A DNA stretch of 64,000 nucleotides from Xenorhabdus anantnagensis (GTDB lineage: Bacteria; Pseudomonadota; Gammaproteobacteria; Enterobacterales; Enterobacteriaceae): the NCBI RefSeq assembly GCF_028598555.1, contig NZ_JAQRFN010000012.1:1-64000 (forward strand). Reading direction: 5' to 3'. The notes beneath the pieces are model-generated. The model searched no databases, was not told the DNA's origin, and saw only the letters and a list, made by a program, of their open reading frames with translations. The position numbers and the translations under genes are program-made. Below are positions 25,695 through 34,912 of this stretch, piece by piece; within the stretch, counting starts at the first letter, position 1, and every line of letters begins with the position of its first letter.

Positions 25695-25781
25695 GTTACC
25701 CCTATATATACCCCCTGACTGGGGTACATTGCAATAGATGCCAGTAGACGTTAATGGAGCGTTATTTTGGAGTTTTCGTTG
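25695..25781. repeat. 86-bp direct repeat, copy 2, between integrase and tRNA-Ser
   Basis: Same sequence as 13268-13353 with one extra base. Lies just upstream of the integrase gene and includes ACCCC/GGGGT motifs that may bind integrase or excisionase. Confidence 0.85.
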
Positions 25782-25829
25782 ATTTTACAGGGGAAAGTAG
25801 ACTTTAAGAGATGCTGCTAGAAGTGTAAG

Positions 25830-25917
25830 TGGCGGAGGAGGAGAGATTCGAACTCTCGGATGGTTTCCCATCGGCGGTTTTCAAGACCGCTGCCTTCAGC
25901 CGCTCGGCCACCCCTCC
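25830..25917 (-). tRNA. serT: tRNA-Ser (anticodon UGA)
   Basis: Read on the minus strand, an 88-nt cloverleaf with acceptor stem GGAGGGG/CTCCTCC, encoded CCA, class II variable arm (GATGGGAAACCATC) and anticodon stem GCGGT/ACCGC around CTTGAAA, giving UGA. Its position beside tusE matches E. coli serT. The integrase gene and island lie at its 3' end, the usual arrangement for P4-family insertion. The expected second att copy (the tRNA 3' end) is not visible in this window. Confidence 0.95.
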
Positions 25918-26099
25918 GCGATGTCGAGCACTATAAACATCACGATTCCCAATGTAAAGCATTTATCTGTTCAACTGCCGTTAATTTATTCATGACTCTG
26001 TCTGTTGGTCTATTTATTCAGCATTTTTGGTAATCTTTCTTGGGAATAGAGGTGATTTTTGCTAAATTGCAGCCATCGTTATTGGATGGTAAAAAAGTT

Positions 26100-26429
26100 A
26101 TGTTGGTATTTGAAGGTCGTGAGATCGAAACCGATGCACAGGGTTATCTAAAAAATTACAGTGATTGGCAAGAAGCCATAGCTCCTATCATTGCTAAGCA
26201 GGAAGCGATTACTTTAACCGAACAGCATTGGGAAGTTATACGTTTTGTACGTGAATTCTATGAAGAATTTAATACTTCACCCGCTATTCGTATGTTAGTC
26301 AAAGCGATCTCTCAAAAATATGGTGAGGAGAAAGGAAATAGCCGTTACCTCTATCGCCTATTTCCTAAAGGGCCTGCAAAGCAGGCAACAAAAATTGCAG
26401 GCCTTCCTAAGCCCGTCAAATGTATTTGA
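26100..26429 (+). CDS. tusE: Sulfurtransferase relay protein TusE
   Basis: Takes sulfur from TusBCD and hands it to MnmA for 2-thiouridine synthesis in tRNA. Nearly identical in pattern to E. coli TusE (109 aa): [71 protein letters not shown], with the catalytic Cys next to last. The start at 26100 gives exactly 109 aa; a longer frame from 26040 adds a non-conserved extension. Confidence 0.95.
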   Translation: MLVFEGREIETDAQGYLKNYSDWQEAIAPIIAKQEAITLTEQHWEVIRFVREFYEEFNTSPAIRMLVKAISQKYGEEKGNSRYLYRLFPKGPAKQATKIAGLPKPVKCI

Positions 26430-26445
26430 TTTATTTCATCCGTCG

Positions 26446-26724
26446 CTAATGGCGGATGCTAAAATCACTCATCTCTTCTGCTTCACAAAACTGAGATTGG
26501 AAATGTTCTATTTTGGCACTCGGTGGCCCTCCCTGCTCCAGCCAAAGTATTAACATTTTGATTTGTGCATCATTGCCGCAAGCAACAATTTTGACGCTTC
26601 CATCATTCATATTGCGGACATATCCCACCAGCTGGTTCTTCTTTGCCCAACGGTAAGTATGATAACGGAATCCAACGCCCTGCACCCTTCCGTAAACATA
26701 AATAGTAATGCTATATTCAGTCAT
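26446..26724 (-). CDS. acyP: Acylphosphatase
   Basis: Hydrolyses acylphosphates. The signature YGRVQGVGFRYHTYRWA supplies the catalytic Arg, and the Asn in GYVRNMNDGSV is the second catalytic residue. 92 aa, normal length. The gene is convergent with tusE, as in E. coli. The 23S rRNA methyltransferase gene rlmI that usually adjoins acyP is not present between here and hspQ. Confidence 0.95.
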   Translation of the reverse strand: MTEYSITIYVYGRVQGVGFRYHTYRWAKKNQLVGYVRNMNDGSVKIVACGNDAQIKMLILWLEQGGPPSAKIEHFQSQFCEAEEMSDFSIRH

Positions 26725-26949
26725 TGTTGCATTCCTCCCAGTAAATGGTAAGAACTTTGAAATGTTAAACCCACTTTTGGTATTGTATTTTATATACGCA
26801 ACAGCTAACCTAAAAATATGAGGTGGCGATCACACGCCATCTTAGTTTCAAAAATCATGCAGAAATTCCGGTTGCCGGGTGTGCGCTTGAAATTTACCTT
26901 ACTGTCCTTATATAAGAGTCATTACAAGGTTTCTTTGGAGGTGACTATG

Positions 26950-27267
26950 ATGATCGCCAGCAAATTCGGGATCGGCCAGCAAGTACGACATAGGTTGCTG
27001 GGTTATTTGGGTGTTATTGTAGATATTGATGCTGAATATTCTTCAGAACAGCCGCAGGAAAATGATATTGCATCTAATGCTACTTTACGTTCAGCACCGT
27101 GGTACCATGTTGTGATGGAAGGTGACGATGGGCAACCCGTTCAGACCTATTTAGCAGAAGCTCAATTGACTTACGAAACATCAGATGACCATCCAGAACA
27201 ATCTTCTCTGGACGAGTTGGCTGAAGCGATCCGCAGTCAATTTCAAGCTCCGCGGCGGCGAAATTAA
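26950..27267 (+). CDS. hspQ: Heat shock protein HspQ (hemimethylated-DNA-binding fold)
   Basis: 105 aa from the second of two adjacent ATGs: [31 protein letters not shown]...[25 protein letters not shown]...[14 protein letters not shown]. The family acts as a Lon specificity factor and modulates initiator DnaA levels. GGAGGT lies eight bases upstream of this ATG. A much longer frame from 26818 lacks conservation in the extension. Confidence 0.95.
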   Translation: MIASKFGIGQQVRHRLLGYLGVIVDIDAEYSSEQPQENDIASNATLRSAPWYHVVMEGDDGQPVQTYLAEAQLTYETSDDHPEQSSLDELAEAIRSQFQAPRRRN

Positions 27268-27322
27268 ATGCTTTTATTCTAATCATAACCGTGAGGTGGT
27301 GAATAAAAAATCGCCGCCTTGT

Positions 27323-27736
27323 TTACTTTTCCATTCCCAAACGCGGGATTTCAATTTTGGGACAACAATCCATCACAACATCTAGCCCTGCTTTTTCTGC
27401 CAGTAATTTGGCTTCTTCATTGATAATGCCTTTTTGTAACCAAAGTACTTTAGCGCCAATGGCAATAGCTTCCTCTGCAACACCATAAGCAGCTTCTACA
27501 TTGCGAAATACATCAACCATATCAACTGGCTGTTTAATATCAGATAATTGGCCTACAACGGACTGGTTCAATAAAGTTTGCCCTGACAGTTTAGGGCTGA
27601 CAGGAATAACTTTGTATCCCTGATTCAGTAAGTATTCCATTACCTTATAACTTGGACGATCTGTTTTCTCACTCGCTCCGACTAACGCTATGGTTTTAAC
27701 CTTTTCCAGTATATCCGCTATATATTGATCACTCAT
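27323..27736 (-). CDS. yccU: CoA-binding domain protein YccU
   Basis: 137 aa, same length as E. coli YccU. Rossmann-like CoA-binding fold: TIALVGASEKTDRPSYKVMEYLLNQGYKVIPVSPKLSGQTLL and VDVFRNVEAAYGVAEEAIAIGAKVLWLQKGI. Physiological role undefined. In E. coli mgsA lies between helD and yccU; it is not found here. Confidence 0.93.
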   Translation of the reverse strand: MSDQYIADILEKVKTIALVGASEKTDRPSYKVMEYLLNQGYKVIPVSPKLSGQTLLNQSVVGQLSDIKQPVDMVDVFRNVEAAYGVAEEAIAIGAKVLWLQKGIINEEAKLLAEKAGLDVVMDCCPKIEIPRLGMEK

Positions 27737-27909
27737 TTAACCTCCTTATATCACCCTGTGCCATTTGTCTTTTAACTTGTGTTTTTCACGGCCTGCACTG
27801 CAATCTGCGGTCTATTGGGAATAATCCATTACTCAATAAGAGATTAGGGTGATTCCATCGACAATCATCAAGGAGAAATTAACTCTCCCTATTTTAGCAG
27901 GCGTTACGC

Positions 27910-29964
27910 TTAAGGTTTACGCTGAACCGATACTCCCAATTGCACCAATTGATGAATGAAAATCGATGGTTTTTTCGGCTCCTGCATTAACCAAACCTGC
28001 TTTTTCGCTCGCGTCAATGCGACATATAGAAGACGACGTTCTTCCGCATCAGGGAAATCTTCAGGTTGTGGCAACAAAACCTGCTCCATCACGGATTCCC
28101 TCTCTGGTGCTGGAAAACCGTCTTTCCCCTGCTGCAACCCCAAAATAATGACATAATCCGCTTGTTGCCCTTTAGATGCATGAATTGTCATAAATTCAAT
28201 TTTCAAATTCGGCCAGCGCGTAGACGCTTTTTTCAATAATTCTGGTTTGAGATGATGATAGCGTGCCAATAATAAGATGGTTTCCTGTTTGGTAACATAG
28301 CCACTCATTTTATTCAGCAATGCTTCCAACTGTTCTTCCGATAAAATCACAACCGATTTTTTATTGCCTTTTGTCAGGCTATTGAGTGGCTTGGTTAATT
28401 GATGAGGATTTTGCTGTACAAATCGGTTAGCGATTTCCCCAATACGTTCATTGAAACGATAAGTCGTATCCAACGCACATTCAGCGCCTTTCCCAAAATA
28501 GGTTGCAAATGCTGTCGTTAATGTTAATTCAGCGCCACTAAAACAATAAATCGCCTGCCAATCATCTCCCACAGCAAATAAATGGCTTCGCTTATTTTGT
28601 ATTTTCAATGTTGTTAATAACTTCGCTCTCAATGGTGAAATATCTTGAAATTCATCCACCAAAATATGTTTCCACGGACTGATAAATCGACCTTTCTGTA
28701 AAATATTCACTGCCTGATGGATTAAACCAGAAAAATCAATTGCGCCTTCAGACTTCAATGCGGATTTCCAGGCTTTCAACAAAGGTGCCATAAGCCGTAG
28801 ACGTTTCTGAAATACATCGATATAGATAGCAGGAGCCTGTTCAATCATCTCTTTTTGGCTACCGCCATGCATACGAATTAACTCTAGCCAACGCTCCAAA
28901 CGAACTGATAAACGAGTCGTCAATGACTTATCATGCCAATATTCACCTTCCGGCAGTTGCCAATCCAATTCTTCATTCAACCATTCCCGCCAACCTTTAG
29001 CCTGTGCTTTTTTCTCTCCACACTGTTTTTGCCATTCTTGAATGAGAAAATCCCGGCGTTTTTGAGCATCAGTTTCCAACTCGCTAATTTTCGGTGACTT
29101 ATTGCTGCCTTGTTGAATAATATGCAATGCCAAAGCATGAAATGTTTTTGCTTTTATTTCTTTTGTTCCCAAACGTGCCTGAATACGTTCATTCATTTCA
29201 TCAGCAGCCTGACGACCAAAAGCCAGCAGCAAAATTTGCTCAGGAAGGGCTTGTTGACGTAACAATAACCATCCAGCACGAGCAACCAAAACAGAGGTTT
29301 TTCCGCTACCCGCACCAGCCAATACCAGAATATTCTGTTCACCATTAATAACCGTCTGACACTGAGAACGATTAAGTGGTGATGTTTCTATTGTCTGGAA
29401 AAATTGCCCATATTGCACCAATATGTGATCAATCCATTGCTGGTTCAGCGTTTGAATTGTTTTTTCACCATTATCCAACCAATCCAGACAGGTCTTATAA
29501 TTGTCACGACAATTTTCAAATTGTGCAATTCGTTGTAATGGTAAAGGTAAAGCCTGAAATGTTTCTTGGATTTGCTGCTGCACAGAAGCTAAATCGGTGG
29601 TTTTCAGCCAGCGATTTTGTTGTTTGATTTTAACTATTTCATTCACTTGAGCCGCCAAGGCATCAGCACTGACATCACTCATGTCAAGGCTCCACGTTTG
29701 CCATTCCTTTAATAAGTAATGATAAAAACGTTGTGTTTGCTGCCATTCAGTACCATGCAGACGAACCACTTTTCCTTCTGGTAATTCAAATTCCAGTTCC
29801 CCCCAGACAATCCCTCGCTTACACTGAATACCAATTAATTGATTAAATGGAATAAGGTACTGGTGTCTGTCACCACTGACTTCAATGCCAGCATTAAGTA
29901 GACGTACCCGATTATAAGGGTGCTGAGCGAGGCGTTGGCCGATTTGCGTTGATTTTAGTTCCAT
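27910..29964 (-). CDS. helD: DNA helicase IV
   Basis: 684 aa, equal to E. coli HelD. Superfamily 1A 3'-5' helicase motifs: LAGAGSGKTSVLVAR (Walker A), ILVDEFQDIS (Walker B), FAVGDDWQAIYCFSGAE (motif III), DTTYRFNERIG (motif IV), IEFMTIHASKGQQADYVII (motif V) and RRLLYVALTRAKKQVWL (motif VI). Divergent from yccS with a 66-bp shared upstream region. Confidence 0.96.
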   Translation of the reverse strand: MELKSTQIGQRLAQHPYNRVRLLNAGIEVSGDRHQYLIPFNQLIGIQCKRGIVWGELEFELPEGKVVRLHGTEWQQTQRFYHYLLKEWQTWSLDMSDVSADALAAQVNEIVKIKQQNRWLKTTDLASVQQQIQETFQALPLPLQRIAQFENCRDNYKTCLDWLDNGEKTIQTLNQQWIDHILVQYGQFFQTIETSPLNRSQCQTVINGEQNILVLAGAGSGKTSVLVARAGWLLLRQQALPEQILLLAFGRQAADEMNERIQARLGTKEIKAKTFHALALHIIQQGSNKSPKISELETDAQKRRDFLIQEWQKQCGEKKAQAKGWREWLNEELDWQLPEGEYWHDKSLTTRLSVRLERWLELIRMHGGSQKEMIEQAPAIYIDVFQKRLRLMAPLLKAWKSALKSEGAIDFSGLIHQAVNILQKGRFISPWKHILVDEFQDISPLRAKLLTTLKIQNKRSHLFAVGDDWQAIYCFSGAELTLTTAFATYFGKGAECALDTTYRFNERIGEIANRFVQQNPHQLTKPLNSLTKGNKKSVVILSEEQLEALLNKMSGYVTKQETILLLARYHHLKPELLKKASTRWPNLKIEFMTIHASKGQQADYVIILGLQQGKDGFPAPERESVMEQVLLPQPEDFPDAEERRLLYVALTRAKKQVWLMQEPKKPSIFIHQLVQLGVSVQRKP

Positions 29965-30030
29965 TGTCGTGGCACCGTACCTGAAAATTGTTGAACTACT
30001 TCATCACGTAAATGTTGTTAGGGGTATTTT

Positions 30031-32211
30031 GTGCTAACGGTTTTATCCAGCTCCCGCCATTTCCTGTATAACAGTCACACCCTCTATTATATCCGTATAT
30101 TCATTGCACTAACAGGAACCACACTTATCCCTTGGTTATTAGGGGAAGAACTTAAAATAACAATTCCACTGCTATTAGGTGTCGTTGCCGCAGCATTAAC
30201 AGATTTAGATGACCGTTTGGTCGGGCGTCTGCGCAATCTCACCATTACCTTAATCTCTTTCTTTATCGCTTCCGCTTCTATTACCCTATTGTTTCCTTAT
30301 CCATGGCTTTTTATGCTTGGTTTGGCGGTATCTACTTGTGGCTTTATCTTGCTTGGTGCATTGGGACAACGTTACGCTACCATCGCCTTTGGTGCTTTGT
30401 TGATTGCTATTTATACCATGCTCGGTTCGTCAATATTTCCTATCTGGTACCAACAGCCTTTATTACTGCTCACCGGGGCAATCTGGTACAACTTGCTGAC
30501 ATTAACAGGCCATTTACTATTTCCTATTCGCCCCTTGCAAGAAAATTTAGCACGCTGTTATCAGCAGCTTTCAGCGTATCTCTATGCCAAAACAAGCCTG
30601 TTTGATCCCGACTCTGAGGCCGAGGAATATAAACAATCTGTGTTTGATGTTGCCATGGCAAACAGTGCGTTAGTCGCAACGCTCAATCAGGCCAAGAGTT
30701 CTTTACTAAGTCGTTTGAAAGGAGATAGAGGGCAGCGAGGTACTCGCCATACATTGCATTATTATTTTGTCGCTCAAGATATCCATGAACGTGCCAGTTC
30801 ATCCCATGTTCGGTATCAAAAACTAAGAGAAGTATTTCGCCACAGTGATATTATGTTCCGCGTTCAGCGGCTGCTTTCCATGCAAGCCAGAGCATGTGAA
30901 CAGGTTTCACAATCTATTATCCTGCGTAAGCAATATCAACATAACCCACGTTTTGAAAACGCATTCAGCTACCTTGAAAGCTCTATTGAGCGTTTGAAAA
31001 ATCAGCAAGGCACTGATGCTAAGATTATGGCATTTGACAATTTATTGAAAAATTTACGGGCCATTGATGCCCAATTAGCAGGGCTAGGTTCAGATCAATA
31101 TCTTCTTCCCCAAAACGCCTCTTCAAAAGATAAACAAGAAGAAACACAGTTATCCGAGGAAGCTTTAACTGGCTGGCGTGATATAGGGTTTAGGATTCGA
31201 AGTAACTTGACACCAAAATCTGCCCTCTTCCGCCATGCTATTCGCATGTCTGCCTTGTTATGTACTGGTTATGCCATTATTCAGCTATTTGATTTGCAAC
31301 GCGGGTATTGGATCTTGCTAACCAGTCTATTTGTCTGCCAGCCAAATTATAGTGCCACACGTCGCCGTCTGGCTTTGCGTGTTATTGGTACACTGGCGGG
31401 GATTCTAATTGGCCTGCCAATTCTCTATTTTGTCCCTTCCATTGAAGGTCAATTAGTGTTGATTGTTATTTCTGGCATGCTGTTCTTCGTCTTTCGCAAT
31501 AGCCAATATGCACATGCAACGCTATTTATCACTTTGCTGGTATTACTGAGTTTTAATTTATTAGGCGAAGGATTTGAAGTGGCGCTACCAAGAATCATTG
31601 ATACGTTAATAGGCTGTGGTATTGCTTTACTTGCTGTTAGTTTCATCTGGCCTGATTGGAAATTCCGTCAATTACCTCAGGTGATTACCCGAACAATGGG
31701 AGCCAATTGCCGCTATCTCAGTGCGATTGTAACGCAATACCATCAGGGCAAGAGCAATAGCCTGAATTATCGGATCGCCCGTCGTCAAGCCCATAATTGT
31801 GATGCTGAATTGGCATCAGTAATTTCAAATATGGCATCGGAGCCAAAAAACTATCGCATTTCTCAAGAAGCCGCTTTTCGCTTACTGTGCCTCAATCACA
31901 CCATGTTAAGCTACATTTCCGCATTGGGTGCCCATCGCGATAAACTCAATGATCCAGCAATATTGGATATTCTTAATGATGCAATCTGTTACGTTGAATC
32001 CACCTTAAAACAGTCCACCTTAAAACAAGGCGAAATGAATAGTGATGCACTGCAATTTGCAGTGAACCATTTGGTGGAAAAAATCAATCTGGCACCTTCT
32101 GAAAGTAACAGTAAAATTCAACTTGTGTTACAGCAAATAGGATTGCTCATCGAATTACTACCTGAATTTGTTAGTTTAACTAAGCAAATTAGTGAACAAG
32201 AACCTCGCTAA
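30031..32211 (+). CDS. yccS: Inner-membrane FUSC-family protein YccS
   Basis: 726 aa with two blocks of membrane segments (about residues 20-160 and 400-520) each followed by a cytoplasmic helical domain, the layout of the YccS/YhfK and aromatic-acid exporter family. The second block contains GYWILLTSLFVCQPNYSATRRRL. Starts with GTG, supported by AGGGG eight bases upstream. Substrate unknown. In E. coli the next gene is tfoX; here an 11-kb biosynthetic cluster intervenes. Confidence 0.95.
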   Translation: MLTVLSSSRHFLYNSHTLYYIRIFIALTGTTLIPWLLGEELKITIPLLLGVVAAALTDLDDRLVGRLRNLTITLISFFIASASITLLFPYPWLFMLGLAVSTCGFILLGALGQRYATIAFGALLIAIYTMLGSSIFPIWYQQPLLLLTGAIWYNLLTLTGHLLFPIRPLQENLARCYQQLSAYLYAKTSLFDPDSEAEEYKQSVFDVAMANSALVATLNQAKSSLLSRLKGDRGQRGTRHTLHYYFVAQDIHERASSSHVRYQKLREVFRHSDIMFRVQRLLSMQARACEQVSQSIILRKQYQHNPRFENAFSYLESSIERLKNQQGTDAKIMAFDNLLKNLRAIDAQLAGLGSDQYLLPQNASSKDKQEETQLSEEALTGWRDIGFRIRSNLTPKSALFRHAIRMSALLCTGYAIIQLFDLQRGYWILLTSLFVCQPNYSATRRRLALRVIGTLAGILIGLPILYFVPSIEGQLVLIVISGMLFFVFRNSQYAHATLFITLLVLLSFNLLGEGFEVALPRIIDTLIGCGIALLAVSFIWPDWKFRQLPQVITRTMGANCRYLSAIVTQYHQGKSNSLNYRIARRQAHNCDAELASVISNMASEPKNYRISQEAAFRLLCLNHTMLSYISALGAHRDKLNDPAILDILNDAICYVESTLKQSTLKQGEMNSDALQFAVNHLVEKINLAPSESNSKIQLVLQQIGLLIELLPEFVSLTKQISEQEPR

Positions 32212-32507
32212 AAAGTCATTTCGCAGGGGCAATGATGCCCCTAATGACATGACGAAATCACTTTCCCAATTAATGTAATAAATACTGTTATAAAACCACT
32301 ACAAAATAAACAACACGAATAAATATTCTCTTATTTTTCAAGATAAAGTGATATTTACAAATATTAACACTACAAGTGTTTATTTTTGATATTGATTACA
32401 TGCAAAACTCCTGTAGAGTCGCAAATCTAAAAAATAAAAAATCACTACATTAATTTGTTCTATTTTTTATTAATAACAAGACCTATCACATTCAGGTTTA
32501 TCAATAC
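32212..32507. other. Region between yccS and the biosynthetic operon, with a candidate promoter
   Basis: A hairpin (AGGGGCA-ATGA-TGCCCCT, about 32224-32242) may end yccS transcription. A candidate promoter TTGATT (32392-32397), 16-bp spacer and TAGAGT (32414-32419) lies 90 bp before the first cluster gene. The rest is very AT-rich with no gene. Confidence 0.4.
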
Positions 32508-33548
32508 ATGGAAAACAATATGGAAGAAACAATCGCCATTGCGAAATACCCTATCGGTCTTGATCCGGAAAATCTTTTTGTTGCGCCTAAACTTAATTAT
32601 GCCTTTATACGTATGAATAATATTTGTAATGCAAGTTGCGAATTTTGCGATGTATGGCAAACCGCCCAAGTTGATGCACACAAAAAAATAGATATGATTA
32701 AACTTTGGCAAGAATTAGAAACACTTTCACCGCAGGAAGTCAACATTCATGGTGGAGAAGCTTTCTTATCAAAAGATTTTCTGGCAATTTTAGATTGTAA
32801 TAAAAACACCCCGATTTCCATCACAACAAATGGAACTGCTTTATCAAAAAAGATCTTCAATCGTGTACAAAGCAAGAGCCATCTCGTCAGAAAGTTTTAC
32901 ATTTCAATCGATCATGTGGAGCCTGAAAAAAATGGTGATTCACGTGGTATTCGTTGGTTAACCAATAATCTTTATGATGCAATGCAATATATTAAGCAGG
33001 AGATACCAGGTTCTGTTATTGTTGTCAATCATGTCGTTACTTCATTGAATTACGATACCATTGATAAATTTCTACTTAAAATGGCCGAACTGAATGTTGA
33101 TGGCGTTAATCTTATTCCGATCAAAGATTATCCTCTATTGTTCTTGAATACTGTTCAAATTAATTTATTTATGCAGAAGATTAACTCCCTACTGGAAAGC
33201 AAACAAATTCCACGCCATTTATTCATGGATGCCAATTACGAAATTTTCGGTCGTAATGAGGAGGACTATCAGCGCGCGGAAATGGGCCATTATAATGCTT
33301 CCAGCAAAAAAGCATGTGCCATTCCGCTGACAACGTTATTTATTGATGCTGTAACGGGCAATGTTTATCCTTGCGATACTACAATGTATCGACCAAACCC
33401 CGAACAATATATTATGGGCAATGTTTTGGAAAATTCACTGCACGATATTTGGCATGGCGAAAAATTCTCTCTGTTCCGTAAAAAAATGTATCCTGTAATT
33501 ACCTGCGATTGTATTAAAGGCTGTGATCCTGCCAATAGATTAAGGTAA
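32508..33548 (+). CDS. Radical SAM enzyme of the nucleoside-type cluster
   Basis: 346 aa. The cluster-binding motif is C40-x3-C44-x2-C47 and GGE at 82-84 binds the SAM amino group. Near the C-terminus further Cys (CAIP, YPCDT, TCDCIKGCDP) resemble a SPASM/twitch auxiliary cluster. In blasticidin S synthesis BlsE, also a radical SAM protein, decarboxylates cytosylglucuronate; this enzyme may act on the same kind of sugar acid, though the auxiliary cysteines suggest an oxidation or epimerisation instead. First gene of the operon. ATG at 32520 (MEETIAIAKY) has a better-placed GGAAA and is an alternative start. Confidence 0.85.
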   Translation: MENNMEETIAIAKYPIGLDPENLFVAPKLNYAFIRMNNICNASCEFCDVWQTAQVDAHKKIDMIKLWQELETLSPQEVNIHGGEAFLSKDFLAILDCNKNTPISITTNGTALSKKIFNRVQSKSHLVRKFYISIDHVEPEKNGDSRGIRWLTNNLYDAMQYIKQEIPGSVIVVNHVVTSLNYDTIDKFLLKMAELNVDGVNLIPIKDYPLLFLNTVQINLFMQKINSLLESKQIPRHLFMDANYEIFGRNEEDYQRAEMGHYNASSKKACAIPLTTLFIDAVTGNVYPCDTTMYRPNPEQYIMGNVLENSLHDIWHGEKFSLFRKKMYPVITCDCIKGCDPANRLR

Positions 33549-33552
33549 AACT

Positions 33553-34911
33553 ATGTCTCTAGAAATACATATCAATAATCAGGTTAGTTTTCATCGCGGG
33601 AAGCCGACTATTTTTTGTATGCCGGATATCAAAGACAGTGAACGTTTTATTCGTCTCTGTTATCAACATAATTTAAATATTATTTTGCTGATCAAGAAAA
33701 AATGGCTGGATTCAACGGATTGCTCTTTAGCATTGGCATATTTGGTGATTGATGATCCGCTGGCTGACAATGGCTGTAAAAGAATCATATCAGCACTGAA
33801 ACAGGTCAAAGACACACTGGCAATTATCACAGATCCTATTCAAATTAACTATTTTATGGCGTTTTCTGAGCTTCATGTTGAATTGATGGCGACTATCGCA
33901 GCTTATATTAACCAAGATCCTCACATAATTGATGTAGCGCAATCATTTAGAGATAAATGGATAATGCGTAAGGTTGCCAATGAACATGGGCTTGCTTGCC
34001 CTCAATTTACTCTGGCTTCAGAAATGCTCACTTCTAGCGAACATTTTCAAACTTTTACCGCATCAGTCGAGCAATCTGCCAGATATAAAGGCAATAAAGT
34101 CGGTTTTATTGTAAAACCACGCTCATTCTGGGGTTCTATGGGAGTGACAGAATATTCTGACTGTACCTCTTTGCTCTGCGCATTACAGAAACTTGATACA
34201 CCTGAAGAGTATCTGGTTGAAGAGAAAATCCAAGGTAAGCTACTGCATGTTGATACGGCTGTATTACAGCATAAAATTATCTATCAAAGTATTGGAGCTT
34301 ACGCCTGTTCACTACTCTCTTCCAATCAAACAGAACCCGGTCATTTTATGTGGCATACTATGCTGCCAGACTCTCCAGACAGCCATAGACTGTTTGAGTT
34401 TAACCAGCAAGTATTACAGGCATTCAACCTTGAATACGGTTTCACTCATACTGAAATTTTTATTGAAGAAAATACCAATAATCTCATACTTTGCGAGACA
34501 GCATCACGTCCACCAGGGCTGAGATTATTCGACCTTCATGCACTCGCTTATAATAAACATGCCTTTGATACCTTTATCGATGCCTTGATCTCACCCTCAT
34601 CTGCTTGTGCATCTTCTATTGGCAAAGAATCTTCTTTTTCCATAGAACACTCAGATGCCAATTGCATTGGCATGATCATTTTTAACCCACCAATTGGCAA
34701 AGTAGAATCTCTGACTCCCATAGAAGAAATTATTGATGAACATGTCATTGAATGGGAACAGTATGCAAAAACGGGTAGTTATTTTACCAACACTCATTAC
34801 ACTGAAAAAATGGGATATATTATTTGCTCAGCTAAAAATGAACATGAATGTATGAAGCATTTAAAAAATTACAATACTAAATTTCATTATATAACCATAA
34901 AGCAAGATTAA
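33553..34911 (+). CDS. ATP-grasp amide ligase
   Basis: 452 aa with the ATP-grasp layout: N-terminal Rossmann-like part, KWIMRKVANEHGLACPQF, the nucleotide-binding FIVKPRSFWGSMGVTEY...EEYLVEEKIQGKLLHVD, and the metal-binding EIFIEENTNNLILCETASRPPG. Family members (carnosine synthase, BacD-like ligases) join a carboxylate to an amine through an acylphosphate. Here it probably attaches an amino acid to the aminosugar or nucleoside core. Four bases separate it from the radical SAM gene. Confidence 0.85.
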   Translation: MSLEIHINNQVSFHRGKPTIFCMPDIKDSERFIRLCYQHNLNIILLIKKKWLDSTDCSLALAYLVIDDPLADNGCKRIISALKQVKDTLAIITDPIQINYFMAFSELHVELMATIAAYINQDPHIIDVAQSFRDKWIMRKVANEHGLACPQFTLASEMLTSSEHFQTFTASVEQSARYKGNKVGFIVKPRSFWGSMGVTEYSDCTSLLCALQKLDTPEEYLVEEKIQGKLLHVDTAVLQHKIIYQSIGAYACSLLSSNQTEPGHFMWHTMLPDSPDSHRLFEFNQQVLQAFNLEYGFTHTEIFIEENTNNLILCETASRPPGLRLFDLHALAYNKHAFDTFIDALISPSSACASSIGKESSFSIEHSDANCIGMIIFNPPIGKVESLTPIEEIIDEHVIEWEQYAKTGSYFTNTHYTEKMGYIICSAKNEHECMKHLKNYNTKFHYITIKQD

Positions 34912-34912
34912 A

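Noticed and set aside
30303-30605. 100-aa frame inside yccS
   Set aside because: Overlaps a well-conserved gene in another frame; the Trp/Tyr/Leu richness comes from the membrane codons read out of frame.
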